A program made the position numbers and the translations under genes. Shown piece after piece: positions 29,326 to 39,592 of a DNA stretch of 64,000 bases; position 1 is the stretch's first letter, and the number at the start of each line of letters is the position of its first letter. This DNA is from JAFEDN01 sp963818985 (GTDB lineage Bacteria; Pseudomonadota; Gammaproteobacteria; Coxiellales; Coxiellaceae), in the NCBI GenBank assembly GCA_963818985.1, contig CAWFUJ010000008.1, positions 186,001-250,000 on the forward strand, read 5' to 3'. The notes under the pieces were generated by a model. The model was given only the letters and a program-made list of their open reading frames with translations. It searched no databases and was not told the origin of the DNA.

Positions 29326-29442
29326 AACGCTCAGCTGTGGCCGAGATTGGACGAAAAAACCGCGACCCAATGCTCACGTATAGTAATACGCTCCGCTTGG
29401 GTCGCGGTTTTTTCGTCCAATCTCGACTCACAGCTGAACGTT
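29326..29442. repeat. Large near-perfect inverted repeat, likely bidirectional terminator
   Basis: Arms 29326-29370 and 29397-29442 are complementary over about 45 bases. The inner 29 bases (CGAGATTGGACG to GACCCAA) pair perfectly around a 26-base loop. ACCGCGACCCAA and its complement are flanked by six A's on the left and six T's on the right, so on either strand a GC-rich hairpin is followed by a U-run. The outer arms carry CAGCTGTG and CACAGCTG. It separates tRNA-Arg from fumC and looks like a mobile miniature element. Confidence 0.88.
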
Positions 29443-29576
29443 TTCATTCGGGCGACCTTTGAAATGAAGGCTCGCTTCGCTCCCTTCTTTAGCTTCTTTC
29501 GATCCTGCACCCTCTTCCTTTGGGAGAGGGTTGGGATGAGGGGATATCATTAGAAAATTTTTTGGAGAATTTTGTT

Positions 29577-30965
29577 ATGAATAAAAAAAATACTCGATTG
29601 GAATCGGATAGTATGGGGGCGATTGAGGTTCCTAGTCATCAGTATGGGGGGGCGCAAACGGCGCGTTCTTTGCATAATTTTGCAATAGGTAGGGAAAAAA
29701 TGCCTCCTGAATTATTGCGCGCTTTTGGTATCTTGAAAAAAGCGGCTGCCATGACCAACTGTGAGCTCGGTAAATTGTCTAGCGAAAAAACTAATCTCAT
29801 TATTAAAGCGTGTGAGGAAATTATTAATGGGAATTTAAATGATCATTTTCCCCTCAAGATTTGGCAAACTGGTAGCGGCACTCAAACTAATATGAATGTT
29901 AATGAAGTCATCAGCAACCGGGCTATCGAATTGGCGGGCGGTGAAATGGGAAGTAAAAAGCCTGTGCACCCAAACGATGATGTGAATATGTCTCAATCTT
30001 CTAATGACACCTTTCCAACAGCCATGAATATTTCCACCGCTGAAATGCTTGTTAATCAATTAATACCCGCTGTGACAGAATTACGCAATGCACTACAAGA
30101 AAAACAACGTGAATTTGCTGGAATTATAAAAATCGGTCGCACACATCTGCAAGATGCAGTACCGCTGACCTTGGGTCAAGAATTTTCTGCTTATGTCTCA
30201 CAATTAAATTTAGGTCTCAATGCTATAAATGAGGTCTTACCTTATGTATATCGCTTAGCTATTGGCGGAACAGCTGTAGGCACCGGACTCAATACCCATC
30301 CCGATTTCGCTATAAAGACTGCAGCGCATATTGCTGACTTAACCGGACTACCGTTTGTCTCCGCAGCCAATAAATTCGCTGCACTCTCATCGCATGACGA
30401 CTTAGTCTTAGTCAGTGGGGTATTAAAAACTTTGGCTTGCGCACTCATGAAAATTGCCAATGATATTAGATGGCTCGGTTCAGGCCCACGCTGCGGATTA
30501 GCTGAATTAATTCTTCCCGCAAATGAACCTGGTTCCTCAATTATGCCTGGCAAAGTAAACCCAACCCAATCTGAAGCCATGACCATGGTTTGTGTTCAAG
30601 TCATGGGTAATGATACCACCATCGGCATAGCTGGCTCTCAGGGAAATTTCGAATTGAATGTTTTTAAGCCGGTAATAATATATAATTTAATTCAATCAAT
30701 TTATTTACTGGCAGATGCCTCCCGATCTTTTACCGAACATTGCGTGGCTGGTTTAAGTGCCGATCAAAAACGTATTGATTATTATTTAAAGCATTCGTTG
30801 ATGTTAGTGACGGCGCTAAACCCTGTTATTGGTTATGATAAAGCTGCATCAATTGCTAAAAAAGCTCACATCGAAGGTACCAGTTTACGTCAAGCCAGTA
30901 TTGATTTAGGGTACTTAACCGGCGAAGAATTTGATGCCGCAGTCAAGCCAGAAGAAATGGTTTAG
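29577..30965 (+). CDS. fumC: Class II fumarate hydratase
   Basis: The 462-residue protein converts fumarate to malate in the TCA cycle without an iron-sulfur cluster. It has SGTQTNMNVNEV at about 97 and the signature GSSIMPGKVNP at about 318. The start is ATG 29577 (MNKKNTRLESDSMG) with GGAG upstream; the open frame extends to 29520, but those residues come from repeat-like sequence. Length fits FumC. Confidence 0.96.
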   Translation: MNKKNTRLESDSMGAIEVPSHQYGGAQTARSLHNFAIGREKMPPELLRAFGILKKAAAMTNCELGKLSSEKTNLIIKACEEIINGNLNDHFPLKIWQTGSGTQTNMNVNEVISNRAIELAGGEMGSKKPVHPNDDVNMSQSSNDTFPTAMNISTAEMLVNQLIPAVTELRNALQEKQREFAGIIKIGRTHLQDAVPLTLGQEFSAYVSQLNLGLNAINEVLPYVYRLAIGGTAVGTGLNTHPDFAIKTAAHIADLTGLPFVSAANKFAALSSHDDLVLVSGVLKTLACALMKIANDIRWLGSGPRCGLAELILPANEPGSSIMPGKVNPTQSEAMTMVCVQVMGNDTTIGIAGSQGNFELNVFKPVIIYNLIQSIYLLADASRSFTEHCVAGLSADQKRIDYYLKHSLMLVTALNPVIGYDKAASIAKKAHIEGTSLRQASIDLGYLTGEEFDAAVKPEEMV

Positions 30966-30973
30966 ACCATCGA

Positions 30974-32602
30974 CTAGGTAAAAATACAATTGTTATAATG
31001 ACTCACCGGCAATAAAATCAATTTTTGATTTTGACGCAATTGCCACCACTCATAATGTTGTTGACACTTTGGTAATTTATGAGCTGATAGAATAACCCAA
31101 CCATCGGGATGTGCGAGCAACCATTGTTTTGCTTCCGCCTGTGCCGGATTTAAAAGTGATAAGGGTTGCTGCAAACGCGCTAAAAATTCAAAATTATTTT
31201 TTGCTGGAACAGCTCCTAATTGGATTAATCCATTTTGTTTATCTGGTAAGTTTTTTAACCGTTGGGCAACTACTCCAATGTCCATTGGTTTTATCAGCAT
31301 TCTTTGCCAGCCGAGTTGATAAAGAGTGAGTTCAAAGAAAAAAACTACCCCTATTGACACATACGCTTGCCAGTGATTTCGCGGTTGAAAAATTAATAAA
31401 AATATGCCTCCACTGATCATACTGATTGGCCAAATCACCGAGACCGGTTCCATTGCGGGGAATTTATGGTGAAAGATTGGCAGATGAGGCGCAAATAACA
31501 AAAATATACCTGCAAAAATATATAAACCACTATAAAGAATCAGTGTCAGCCGTGGCACGCTTATTTTAACAGCTTCACAAAGAATGATTGATATCAAAAT
31601 TGCCACAAAAGGAAAAATTGGTATGAAGTAACGACCAAATTGCATTTTGACAAATAAAGAAAAAAATACTAAAACTAATAAACATGGGAATAATAATAAA
31701 AAAAATTTTCTATCAGCAAAATTTCGCCATTTTTTTAATTGCAACCATAAAATCGGTAAAATTATCCAAGGCAACCAGCGTAACGGGAACACAGCTAAAA
31801 CTTTTATTCCTTGTTTAAGGTTATTGAAAAACTGATCAAAAACACTAATTCGTTGCTGGACCTGACCAAAAATTAAATAATGTATAGCACCCGAACCATA
31901 CTGTTTAGCCACCAGAACAACCCAGGGCAAGGGGATTATCAAAGAACCCAATATGACTCCGGTGAATTTCAAGTACCACTGATTTTTATCGATAATATTG
32001 GCTAACCCATACGGAATGGTCAAAGCAAACGGCAAGAAATAAATAAAAACCACTGGACCTTTACTAAAGAGCGCAAACCCAAAGCTAATGCTAGCAAGTA
32101 TCCACCATTTGCATTGATTTGCTTGCGAAGCTTTAAGTAAAAAATTTAAAAACAATAACCCAAATAAAGTAACTAAATTTTCAAAACGAATTTCGCTGGC
32201 AAAAATTGGCCAGTAAAGACTACAAGCTAGCACCAATACCGCAATCCAAGCAAGGATAAGTTTATCGGCAAATAGTTGGCGGGCTAACCACCAGGTCAAT
32301 AACAGATTTATCCAACCAATACTGAAGGTGAGAACTCTAGGCCAACCATCGTGCACCCCGAATACATGCCAGCCGCCTACAATCAACCAATAAAACAACG
32401 GGGTTTTTTCAAGATCAATTTGCCCCCCAACATAAGTCATTAAGTAATCGTGGTTACGAAACATTTCCCAAGCTACACTCAAATAATTTAGCTGGAAGCC
32501 TTGGTGATAAGGAACATTGTAAATAGTCACAACGGCAAAGATCCACCAGGCAAGGCTGATGGCCAACCAATTTTGGAGTGTAGAGTTCACATTGAAATCC
32601 AT
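30974..32602 (-). CDS. GT39/ArnT-like membrane glycosyltransferase
   Basis: This 542-residue protein has about 12 membrane helices and the early acidic loop of GT-C enzymes (GGQIDLEKTPLFYW, then GVHDGWPRVL). Such enzymes move sugars from polyprenyl phosphates to lipid A or proteins in the periplasm. Start ATG 32602 has AAGG upstream; the longer TTG start at 32638 is less likely. It ends nine bases from fumC, convergent. The acceptor is unknown. Confidence 0.82.
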   Translation of the reverse strand: MDFNVNSTLQNWLAISLAWWIFAVVTIYNVPYHQGFQLNYLSVAWEMFRNHDYLMTYVGGQIDLEKTPLFYWLIVGGWHVFGVHDGWPRVLTFSIGWINLLLTWWLARQLFADKLILAWIAVLVLACSLYWPIFASEIRFENLVTLFGLLFLNFLLKASQANQCKWWILASISFGFALFSKGPVVFIYFLPFALTIPYGLANIIDKNQWYLKFTGVILGSLIIPLPWVVLVAKQYGSGAIHYLIFGQVQQRISVFDQFFNNLKQGIKVLAVFPLRWLPWIILPILWLQLKKWRNFADRKFFLLLFPCLLVLVFFSLFVKMQFGRYFIPIFPFVAILISIILCEAVKISVPRLTLILYSGLYIFAGIFLLFAPHLPIFHHKFPAMEPVSVIWPISMISGGIFLLIFQPRNHWQAYVSIGVVFFFELTLYQLGWQRMLIKPMDIGVVAQRLKNLPDKQNGLIQLGAVPAKNNFEFLARLQQPLSLLNPAQAEAKQWLLAHPDGWVILSAHKLPKCQQHYEWWQLRQNQKLILLPVSHYNNCIFT

Positions 32603-32681
32603 TTTAAGCCTTTGGAACTTAAATAATGAGAATAGCAAAGTCAGGAATTAGCTAGCGCTTTATATTTGAATTATGTGCCGA

Positions 32682-32746
32682 TATTAATCCTGGATACCGG
32701 CCGTAGTTTACCCCGCGAAGGCGAAGGCCGGTATCCAGGATTAATA
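32682..32746. repeat. Perfect inverted repeat, dispersed palindrome family
   Basis: The arms (32682-32702 and 32726-32746) are perfectly complementary over 21 bases: TATTAATCCTGGATACCGG. The loop contains ACCCCGCGAAGGCG. Related copies lie at 413-461 and 38357-38427. Confidence 0.9.
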
Positions 32747-32805
32747 CCAACACTCAATCCAAATATTTAATCAATGAGCTTGTTATTAACTAAATATAAT
32801 TCAAT

Positions 32806-34388
32806 TTACCTATTTTCTGCGCGGTCTTTCTCGATAAAATCAATCCATTCTTTGGTTTCTTTGGACTTAGGATCAAGCTTTAAAGCACGACGGAAGTATG
32901 CCAAGGCTTCTTGCAACTCTCCATTGTTATATAAACACAAACCAATATTATAAGCTAAACCAAATTGCTCGCCAAAATAATGTTCTGAAAGTTTGTAGTA
33001 CTTAGCTGCATCACCATACCGGCGTAAGCTGTGAAATAAAATGCCGATATCAAACATGACATCATAACCTTTAGGCAGATAATAAAAATTCTCGGCTAAA
33101 TTAGGCATATGACTAGTCAGATATTCTACCGTCACACTTTCTCCACTAGCGATTTGTTCGCAAATTTGTTTACTTAATTTTTGATAAATGTGTGGATCCC
33201 AATCAGTGAACGCTAAATGCGCAGCCAGAGTGTTTAAAATACAATGTTGAAAGTTTTCACTGATATTACGGTGTAAAATAAAATAATCTCCCGGACTCAA
33301 ACTTTCAACATGTTCAAATAAAGCAAAATCTAATTCTGGAAAATCATTGAGATCAAAACCGCTGATAAATGCTGCCGTTTTAATACCAGTTCTTAAACTT
33401 TGTAAAATGGCTTTGCCACCACTGTGCTCAAAATATTTGGCAATAGCGTGAAAATTGACCATCATTGAGAAACTGCCATGAAAAGCCAAATGAGGATGAT
33501 CTAAATGATCCAATTCTTGAAGATGGGTATAGCCTTTATCCGTAGAAAGTAATAATATTTTATTATTGCATAGTTTTTTAAGATTACGGATGGTGCGTAA
33601 ACCGGCAATCGGAATTAAAATATGACTGTCGGTTAATAGATTATTATAAGCATTAACCACAGCATTAAAATCTTCATCATCATAATAATGTTCGTCAATA
33701 TCTACTGCAGTATGGGTAATTGCACTTGCTCCCAATCCACAGGACGGCCATTTTTCATATTTTCATGATAAGTAGTTAAACTCACCAACGAAGCTTTGAC
33801 TTTGCCATCACTGACGGTAAATGCATCATGAGAAACCGTATCAAAAATATAATTCGCAATGACTGTAATGGGATTGGTCACACTGCCTTCAGTCAAAGTA
33901 ATGTACCGGCTTTGCGTAAATTAATGTTGGTGTCTTCTTCCATATTGAAAATAGCAAAATCTAACATGCCAATTTCTAAGATAATGCTGTAATGCTGGAT
34001 GGCTTTCCCAATATTTCAAATTACTTTCAGTAAAGTCGGTCATAATATATCGGAATTTGATATGCGTCTAATTGTAATTGCTGTTGAAGCTTTTCTAATT
34101 TCTTCAAGATGTAGTAGCTTGAGCCGTCCTGATCCAGTGCCCAATTCCATAATATAAAACGGCTGATCAATACTGCTCTGGATTTTTTTTAATCCAATCT
34201 TGGGCTAAGCGCATAATAATATGAGCATAGCAATTGGCTAAAAATGGATTGCTGGTCACGTAAAAAGGTACTTGATTAACCCAGGCATCAATGCCTTCGG
34301 TATGAAAATATTCTCGTTGTAACTCCCAAAGACAAGATTCAGAAAACTTTTTATCTTTTTCAATAACAACTGTACTACTTCCAAACAC
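32806..34388 (-). pseudogene. TPR-containing SAM-dependent methyltransferase, frameshifted
   Basis: A single gene is split over at least five frame changes. It starts at ATG 34388 (MFGSSTVVIEKDKKF), continues in other frames through the SAM motif ELGTGSGR near 34130, MTDFTESNLKYW, EEDTNINLRKAGT, the frame 33896-33702 (TEGSVTNPITVIANYIFDT) and the frame 33735-32806. That last part ends with tetratricopeptide repeats (AYNIGLCLYNNGELQEALAYF). Most shifts I resolved are mended by adding one base. The intact protein would be about 525 residues. It would methylate an unknown substrate. Either the gene is decaying or the sequence has local errors. Confidence 0.75.
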
Positions 34389-34467
34389 AATAACCCCCTA
34401 TAAAAATAATTAATAATAAAAAATTTTGCTTAATAAAATATTAAATCCTCGTATCCTTGAGAGCATA

Positions 34468-35677
34468 TTATGATACCTGAATCTTTTCACCAATAGAAGG
34501 AATATATACTTCTGGGTTTATATCAATATCATAGTCTATCTCCGGAAATCCAAAGCCAAATAAATGATAAAAATCTCTCGATAACCGCTAAATCCGCCAA
34601 AGTAGTCTAAGTTTTCAGTAGTTATTTAGGCCATAGTTTGGCGATTGCAGCCTGAGTCTCTGGATCCATTTCCCAATCATCCAATCGAATATATCCATGT
34701 TGATCAACTATTGGACCATCTTCAGTATATAATCGCTCGCGAAATAATCGATCCATTTGCTCAATACAGCCTTCATGGGTTCCCTTTGCTTTCATGATTT
34801 TGTAAAGCAAGGAAATATAAAGCGGTACTACCGGAATAGCTGAACTGGCTTGAGTCACCAACGCTTTATTCACCGAAATCAACGCCCTACCGCCTATACT
34901 TGTGAGACGATGATTCAAAGTTAGAGCAGTATTATGCAGATGCCGTTTGGCAGCCCCGATCGTGCCATCTTTATAAATAGGATGAGTTAGCTCAGGACCA
35001 ATGTAAGAGTATGCTAAAGTTGTCATGCTTATTTGCCAACAAGCCTGCTGCCAATAATTGTTCAATCCACATTTGCCAATCTTCCCCACCCATCACTGTT
35101 TCGGTTGCGGCAATTTCTTCAGGAGTTGCAGGTTCTATTTCAATTTCTTTTACAATGCCCGATATCGGATCAACCGTTTTATTGTGATAACTTTGCCCAA
35201 TAGGTTTTAGTACTGAATTAAATGCTTCCCCGGTATCCGGATGTATGCGTCGTGGCGAGGCTAGACTATAGATCAATAAGTCGACAGGCCCGGAATGACG
35301 TTTAAGGTAATCGATGGTTTGATGTTTAACTTCATGGCTAAAAGCATCGCCATTAATACTTTTTGTCAAATATCCCTCATGTTTAGCTAATTGCTCAAAT
35401 GCCACGGTATTATACCATCCAGGAGAGGCAGTGCGCTTTTGATCTGCCGGACGCTCATAAGGACACTCCAATGGTAGAAGCTTTTGCGCCAAATGCGGCA
35501 ACGATTCGACTGGCTAAGCCATAACCAGTTGAACCGCCAATCACCAATACATTTTTCGGTCCCATGAAAATGCCTTTTTGACTTCACATAATTAACTTGG
35601 GCTTGAACCGCTTTAAAACACCCAAGTGGATGCGCAGCAGTGCAAATAAAACCACGAATTTTGGGTTGAATAATCAT
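34468..35677 (-). pseudogene. fabV: Enoyl-ACP/trans-2-enoyl-CoA reductase FabV, frameshifted
   Basis: The pieces together span about 403 residues, the family length: MIIQPKIRGFICT start at 35677, the NADH-binding region in a second frame (VIGGSTGYGLASR), the frame 35501-34992 (ERPADQKRTASPGWY), the frame 35089-34622 with the active-site Tyr-x8-Lys (YKDGTIGAAK), and a C-terminus in a further frame ending at 34468. At least five single-base losses disrupt it. FabV reduces enoyl chains in the last step of fatty-acid elongation, so a true loss would need another enoyl reductase elsewhere. Confidence 0.85.
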
Positions 35678-36126
35678 TGTAAAATCCTCATAATCGGAGT
35701 TTAATTGAGAATAGATAATATAACGGATTATGGTGGAAATATAAATGGGATTTATTATTTACCAGAAGATGAGATGATGTGAACTACCCGGGCGGACAAG
35801 TTAGAACAAGATGGCAGGAAACCTTCCATTTAATTGTCCGCCCAAGCAATCCTTTGCATTTAGCGAAAAGACGACATGCGTGAGCTGAATTTAGCAATTT
35901 AAGGTGGTAAATCACTGTGATGCATTAGGCTTCCTGCTACAAGGCTGGCTTGCTCACAACATCAGCAAGTTAATTCCCTATCTTTTTACTGTTAGCTCTC
36001 GTATATCGACCTTTCGTACATGTTAACTATAGCAAGCTTTTTTTAGAATGCAAATATTTTTTTAAAAATATTTTTTAAGACGTTGTTTTAAATCAATATT
36101 TATTTATTCTAGAATTTACATTAATT
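35678..36126. other. Gene-free spacer with inverted repeat
   Basis: The 449-base spacer between fabV and the ABC permease has no supported gene. A perfect 10-base inverted repeat GGGCGGACAA lies at 35790-35799 and 35834-35843 around a 34-base loop; no U-tract follows. The right end is very AT-rich. Confidence 0.55.
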
Positions 36127-36911
36127 TTATTCGCGAATACGCATACCTTTGAATTGATTAAATAATATGCAAAAATAAATAAAATAAAGACAAAAAACAG
36201 TGGTGACGATAAATGCCATAGCAACTGAAGCATCGGCAACCCCCAAAAAACCATAACGAAAGGCATTGACGATGTAAGTAATCGGATTAACTAAGGAAAT
36301 ATACTGCCAAAATTTTGGTAGCAAATTAATGGAATAAAACACCCCGCCTAAATACGTCAACGGAGTTAATACAAAAGTTGGAACAATGGTAATATCATCG
36401 AAATTATTAGCATAAATAGCATTAATCAATCCAGCTAATGCAAATAAGCAAGAGCATGAAATGGTAATTACACAATAATCAAAAATAAAGAATGTAAAAA
36501 ATGCAAGTGAGTAAAAAACAAAGCGACGGGGCTCACTAAGACACCAACCATTAAACCTCTGATCACGCCGCTCCCAGTAAATACCCGAACACAATGTCAC
36601 CGCTGACATTGGCGAGACCAATAATTCTTGAATTTGACGTTGAAATTTAGCAAGAAAAAAATCCAGATACCGCACCCGTATAGGAGCTAGTAATGATCTG
36701 CATCATGATGAAGCCAGGAGCAATATACTGGATATATGGAAAACCTTCCATTGTACCAATCCTTGAACCGATCACTTGTCCAAAAATAACGAAATATAAG
36801 GGTGGTGGTGACTATTGCGGGTAAAAAAGTTTGCGGCCATACACGAAAAGATCGCCTAGATTCACGGGTAACAATGGTTTTAAACGCTACCCATGCAGTG
36901 CTCGTTTTCAT
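36127..36911 (-). pseudogene. ABC-2 type permease (YadH-like), frameshifted
   Basis: From ATG 36911 (MKTSTAWVAFKTIVTRE) the protein can be followed to 36127 in changing frames: FGQVIGSRIGTMEG and SYTGAV, then FLAKFQRQIQELLVSPMSA, then LIRGLMVGVLVSPVALF, and finally CLFALAGLINAIYANNFDD to the end. The sum is about 260 residues, the normal YadH length. At least four shifts are present; those I resolved are single-base losses. It overlaps the ATPase gene by about 32 bases. The pair would form an exporter of unknown substrate. Confidence 0.8.
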
Positions 36912-37824
36912 TTCTTCGCTCCTCGTTAGTTAATTCCAAAAATAATTCTTCTAGACGATTACTTTTATTGCGCATACTCATCACCGAAATATTATAATTC
37001 TGTAACTGTAAAAAAAGATCGTTCAAACTATGTTTTTTATAGACTTCTACCTCCAAAGTCGTGGAATCATAGGGATAAATTGATAACCTTCAATTGAAGG
37101 TAATTGATCATAAGGTTTTTGTAAGTAAAGATAAATCTCTCTTTATTTAGTTGACGTAGAATGGTAGCCATGGAGGTATTAGCGACTATCTTCCCTCGAT
37201 CAATAATAGCAATATGTCGACATAAATTTTCTGCTTCTTCTAGATAATGCGTGGTTAAAATAATGGTAACGCCCGCTGATTCAATTCTGTTAAAAATTGC
37301 CACATCGATCGGCGGATTTCAATATCAACTCCAGCAGTAGGTTCATCTAGGATCAACATCCTAGGATTGTGTACCAATGCTCTCGCAATCATTAGCCGGC
37401 GTTTCATGCCGCCAGACAAAGCATTAACGATTGTGTAGCGCTTCTCCCATAATCCTAATTTGCGAATATAATGCTCGATTGGCTGTTTAGCTTGCTGAGG
37501 AGAAAGTCCGTAATAACCTGCTTGATAAATAAGGGTATTCTTCACTGTTTCAAAAATATTCATATTAAATTCTTGAGGGACAACACCGATAGAAGCTTTC
37601 GCAGCTGAAAATTCTTTATCAATATCGTGATCAAAAATTTTGACAGTCCCAGAGGATTTATTAACCAATGAAGTTAAAATACCTATAAGGGTAGATTTCC
37701 CTGCGCCATTAGGACCCAATAGAGCAAAAAAATCTCCAGATTCGACGTGAAGATCAATATTGTCTAATGCCTTAACTCCATTAGGATAGACTTTGGAAAG
37801 CCCCGTGACCTCTAACGCCTTCAT
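36880..37824 (-). pseudogene. ABC transporter ATPase (YadG-like), frameshifted
   Basis: The first frame holds Walker A GPNGAGKST, signature LSGGMKRRL and Walker B MLILDEPTAGVD. After LTELNQ (about 37293) the frame changes to AGVTIILTTHYLEEAENL; after LNKE (about 37136) it changes to IYLYLQKPYDQLPSIEGY; after about 37085 it changes again to YDSTTLEVEVYKKHS, ending near 36880. All three are restored by one added base. The intact length of about 314 residues fits YadG. It lies six bases after the RRM gene. Confidence 0.85.
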
Positions 37825-37830
37825 AAAAGG

Positions 37831-38202
37831 CTATCTAGGCTTAGCAATACGAACGACAATTGTTCTACCTTGATATTTTTCTCCATGAGCAGCCAAGGCC
37901 TTGTTTGCTTCCTCTACCCGGGAATAAGTGACAAAGCCAAACCCTTTGGAACGTCCTGAACTATAATTACGGACAATCCTAACTTGCACGATGTTACCGT
38001 ATTTAAGAAAATGTTCCTTAAGATCTTGCTCGCTTACTTGGTAAGATAAATTACCAATATATAACTGTTTATTAGCATCTTGACTATCTTCTCCAGTGAT
38101 TTCAACCCCGGGTTTTTTTCGCAGTCGTCGAGCTAACCAGACAACCAAAATTACAAGCACGATAACGATAACAGCGATAAGTGTGATTTGTTGAGATGAC
38201 AT
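37831..38202 (-). CDS. Membrane-anchored RRM RNA-binding protein
   Basis: The 123-residue protein has an N-terminal hydrophobic helix (about 6-24), a basic stop-transfer RRLRKK, then a complete RNA recognition motif with RNP2 LYIGNL (47-52) and RNP1 KGFGFVTY (86-93). Small bacterial RRM proteins are usually soluble; the helix would hold this one at the inner membrane with the RRM in the cytoplasm (positive-inside). It is first in a run with the broken ABC exporter. The RNA target is unknown. Confidence 0.88.
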   Translation of the reverse strand: MSSQQITLIAVIVIVLVILVVWLARRLRKKPGVEITGEDSQDANKQLYIGNLSYQVSEQDLKEHFLKYGNIVQVRIVRNYSSGRSKGFGFVTYSRVEEANKALAAHGEKYQGRTIVVRIAKPR

Positions 38203-38356
38203 ATGTTCCTGCCTTTTTTAAATTCAAACTAAAAAATCCAACAAAAAAATTGGACCTATACAAAATTCATGATTCTAGAAAAGCCTAACCTGCAAGTAAA
38301 GAACTTTTTACATGCTTGGGTCGGATATTTACATTTTTAAGATTTAACATTACTAT

Positions 38357-38427
38357 TTATCCTGATTCCGGCCTTCGCCGGTATGACAGTATTGTGCCAT
38401 ACCGGCGAAGGCCGGTATCCAGGATAA
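38357..38427. repeat. Inverted repeat, dispersed palindrome family
   Basis: Arms of about 29 bases (TTATCCTG, CCGGCCTTCGCCGGTATG and complement) pair with one gap and one mismatch around a 12-base loop. The core CCGGTATCCAGGAT is shared with the 32682-32746 element. It sits just upstream of phhB. Confidence 0.85.
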
Positions 38428-38459
38428 GTGGGGTATTGAAGTTTTTTTTGGAGTCAGAT

Positions 38460-38795
38460 GTGGAAGATTTAACCGCAAAACATTGCAAGCCTTGCGAAGG
38501 CAATGAACCGAAATTATCTACGGAACAAATTCAATCAAAATTAAAACAACTTTCCGTGTGGACCCTCGACAAAGACCAGACCAGCATAAGTCGTCGTTTC
38601 AAATTCAAAGGGTTTAATAAAACAATGTTATTTGTCAATGCAATAGCTTGGATTATTAATGAAGAAGGTCATCATCCGACTATTGAAATCGGTTATGATT
38701 ATTGCTATATCGTGTTCACCACTCATGCAATTAAAGGGCTATCGGAAAATGATTTTATTTGTGCAGCTAAAATAGATAAATTGCTATTAGGCTAA
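38460..38795 (+). CDS. phhB: Pterin-4a-carbinolamine dehydratase
   Basis: The 111-residue protein has the DCoH/PCD pattern (EGHHPTIEIGYDYCYIVFTTH, then GLSENDF). It recycles the tetrahydropterin cofactor of aromatic hydroxylases. The start is GTG 38460 with GGAG six bases upstream; the open frame further upstream runs through the palindromic repeat and is not coding. It converges on trmB with a four-base overlap. Confidence 0.9.
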   Translation: MEDLTAKHCKPCEGNEPKLSTEQIQSKLKQLSVWTLDKDQTSISRRFKFKGFNKTMLFVNAIAWIINEEGHHPTIEIGYDYCYIVFTTHAIKGLSENDFICAAKIDKLLLG

Positions 38796-39463
38796 GTTTT
38801 TTTTATAAATAAAAGATCGAAAATTGAATGCCCTAATTGCAAGCCACGTTTCTCAAATTTAGTCATGGGACGGAGAGTTTGATCCAATAAGAAGTTTCCT
38901 TCGTTGGAGCAATTATTTAGAGTTTCAAAGGCGCTTAAAACGTCCATCATCTGGTTAGCATAATCTTGCCAATCAGTTGCCAAATGAATTAATCCACCCG
39001 GTTTAATTTTTTCCACTAATAACTCTACGAATTTTTTCTGAATTAAGCGGCGTTTATTATGACGTTGCTTTGGCCATGGGTCAGGAAAAAATATTTGCAC
39101 TTTAGCCAAGCTTTCATTCTTAATGCAGTTCTTTAAAATTATAGCTGCATCGCATTGATAAATTTTAATATTTTTTAATTTACATTTATCGATTGCCGCT
39201 AATAAAGCACCCACTCCAGGTAGATGGACTTCAATGCCGATAAAGTGTTGCGTAGGGTTGTTGATTGCCATAGACAATAAAGATTCCCCCATACCAAAAC
39301 CAATCTCTAACACACAATTCTCACCCCAATCATTTACCCCATCTTCTAACCGTAATCCATATGCGCTCCATAAGGTGGATAGTGACCTAATTTGACCTGG
39401 CGTCAGCCGCCCGGCGCGGATCACAAAACTACGTATTTGTCGAAACTTGCTAGATTCTTTCAT
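38792..39463 (-). CDS. trmB: tRNA (guanine-N7)-methyltransferase
   Basis: The 223-residue protein methylates G46 of tRNAs using SAM. It has LEIGFGMGESLL (SAM motif), the IGIEVHLPGVG strand and the family hallmark FFPDPWPKQRHNKRRL. Length is normal. Confidence 0.95.
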   Translation of the reverse strand: MKESSKFRQIRSFVIRAGRLTPGQIRSLSTLWSAYGLRLEDGVNDWGENCVLEIGFGMGESLLSMAINNPTQHFIGIEVHLPGVGALLAAIDKCKLKNIKIYQCDAAIILKNCIKNESLAKVQIFFPDPWPKQRHNKRRLIQKKFVELLVEKIKPGGLIHLATDWQDYANQMMDVLSAFETLNNCSNEGNFLLDQTLRPMTKFEKRGLQLGHSIFDLLFIKKT

Positions 39464-39493
39464 GAGAATTAGTTACCCTAGTCGTATTGCTTC

Positions 39494-39564
39494 GCGGGTG
39501 TAGTTCAATGGTAGAACTTCAGCTTCCCAAGCTGATAGCGTGGGTTCGATTCCCATCACCCGCT
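39494..39564 (+). tRNA. tRNA-Gly (CCC)
   Basis: Acceptor GCGGGTG/CACCCGC, anticodon CCC in the loop TTCCCAA, discriminator U. The body resembles glyU-type tRNAs. CCA is not encoded. Confidence 0.94.
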
Positions 39565-39592
39565 CTCTTCCTCAACTCATGTAGTATAAAAC

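Noticed and set aside
29520..29576. N-terminal extension of FumC
   Set aside because: The residues come from a GGGAGAGGG-type repeat and are absent from the family; ATG 29577 has a ribosome site.
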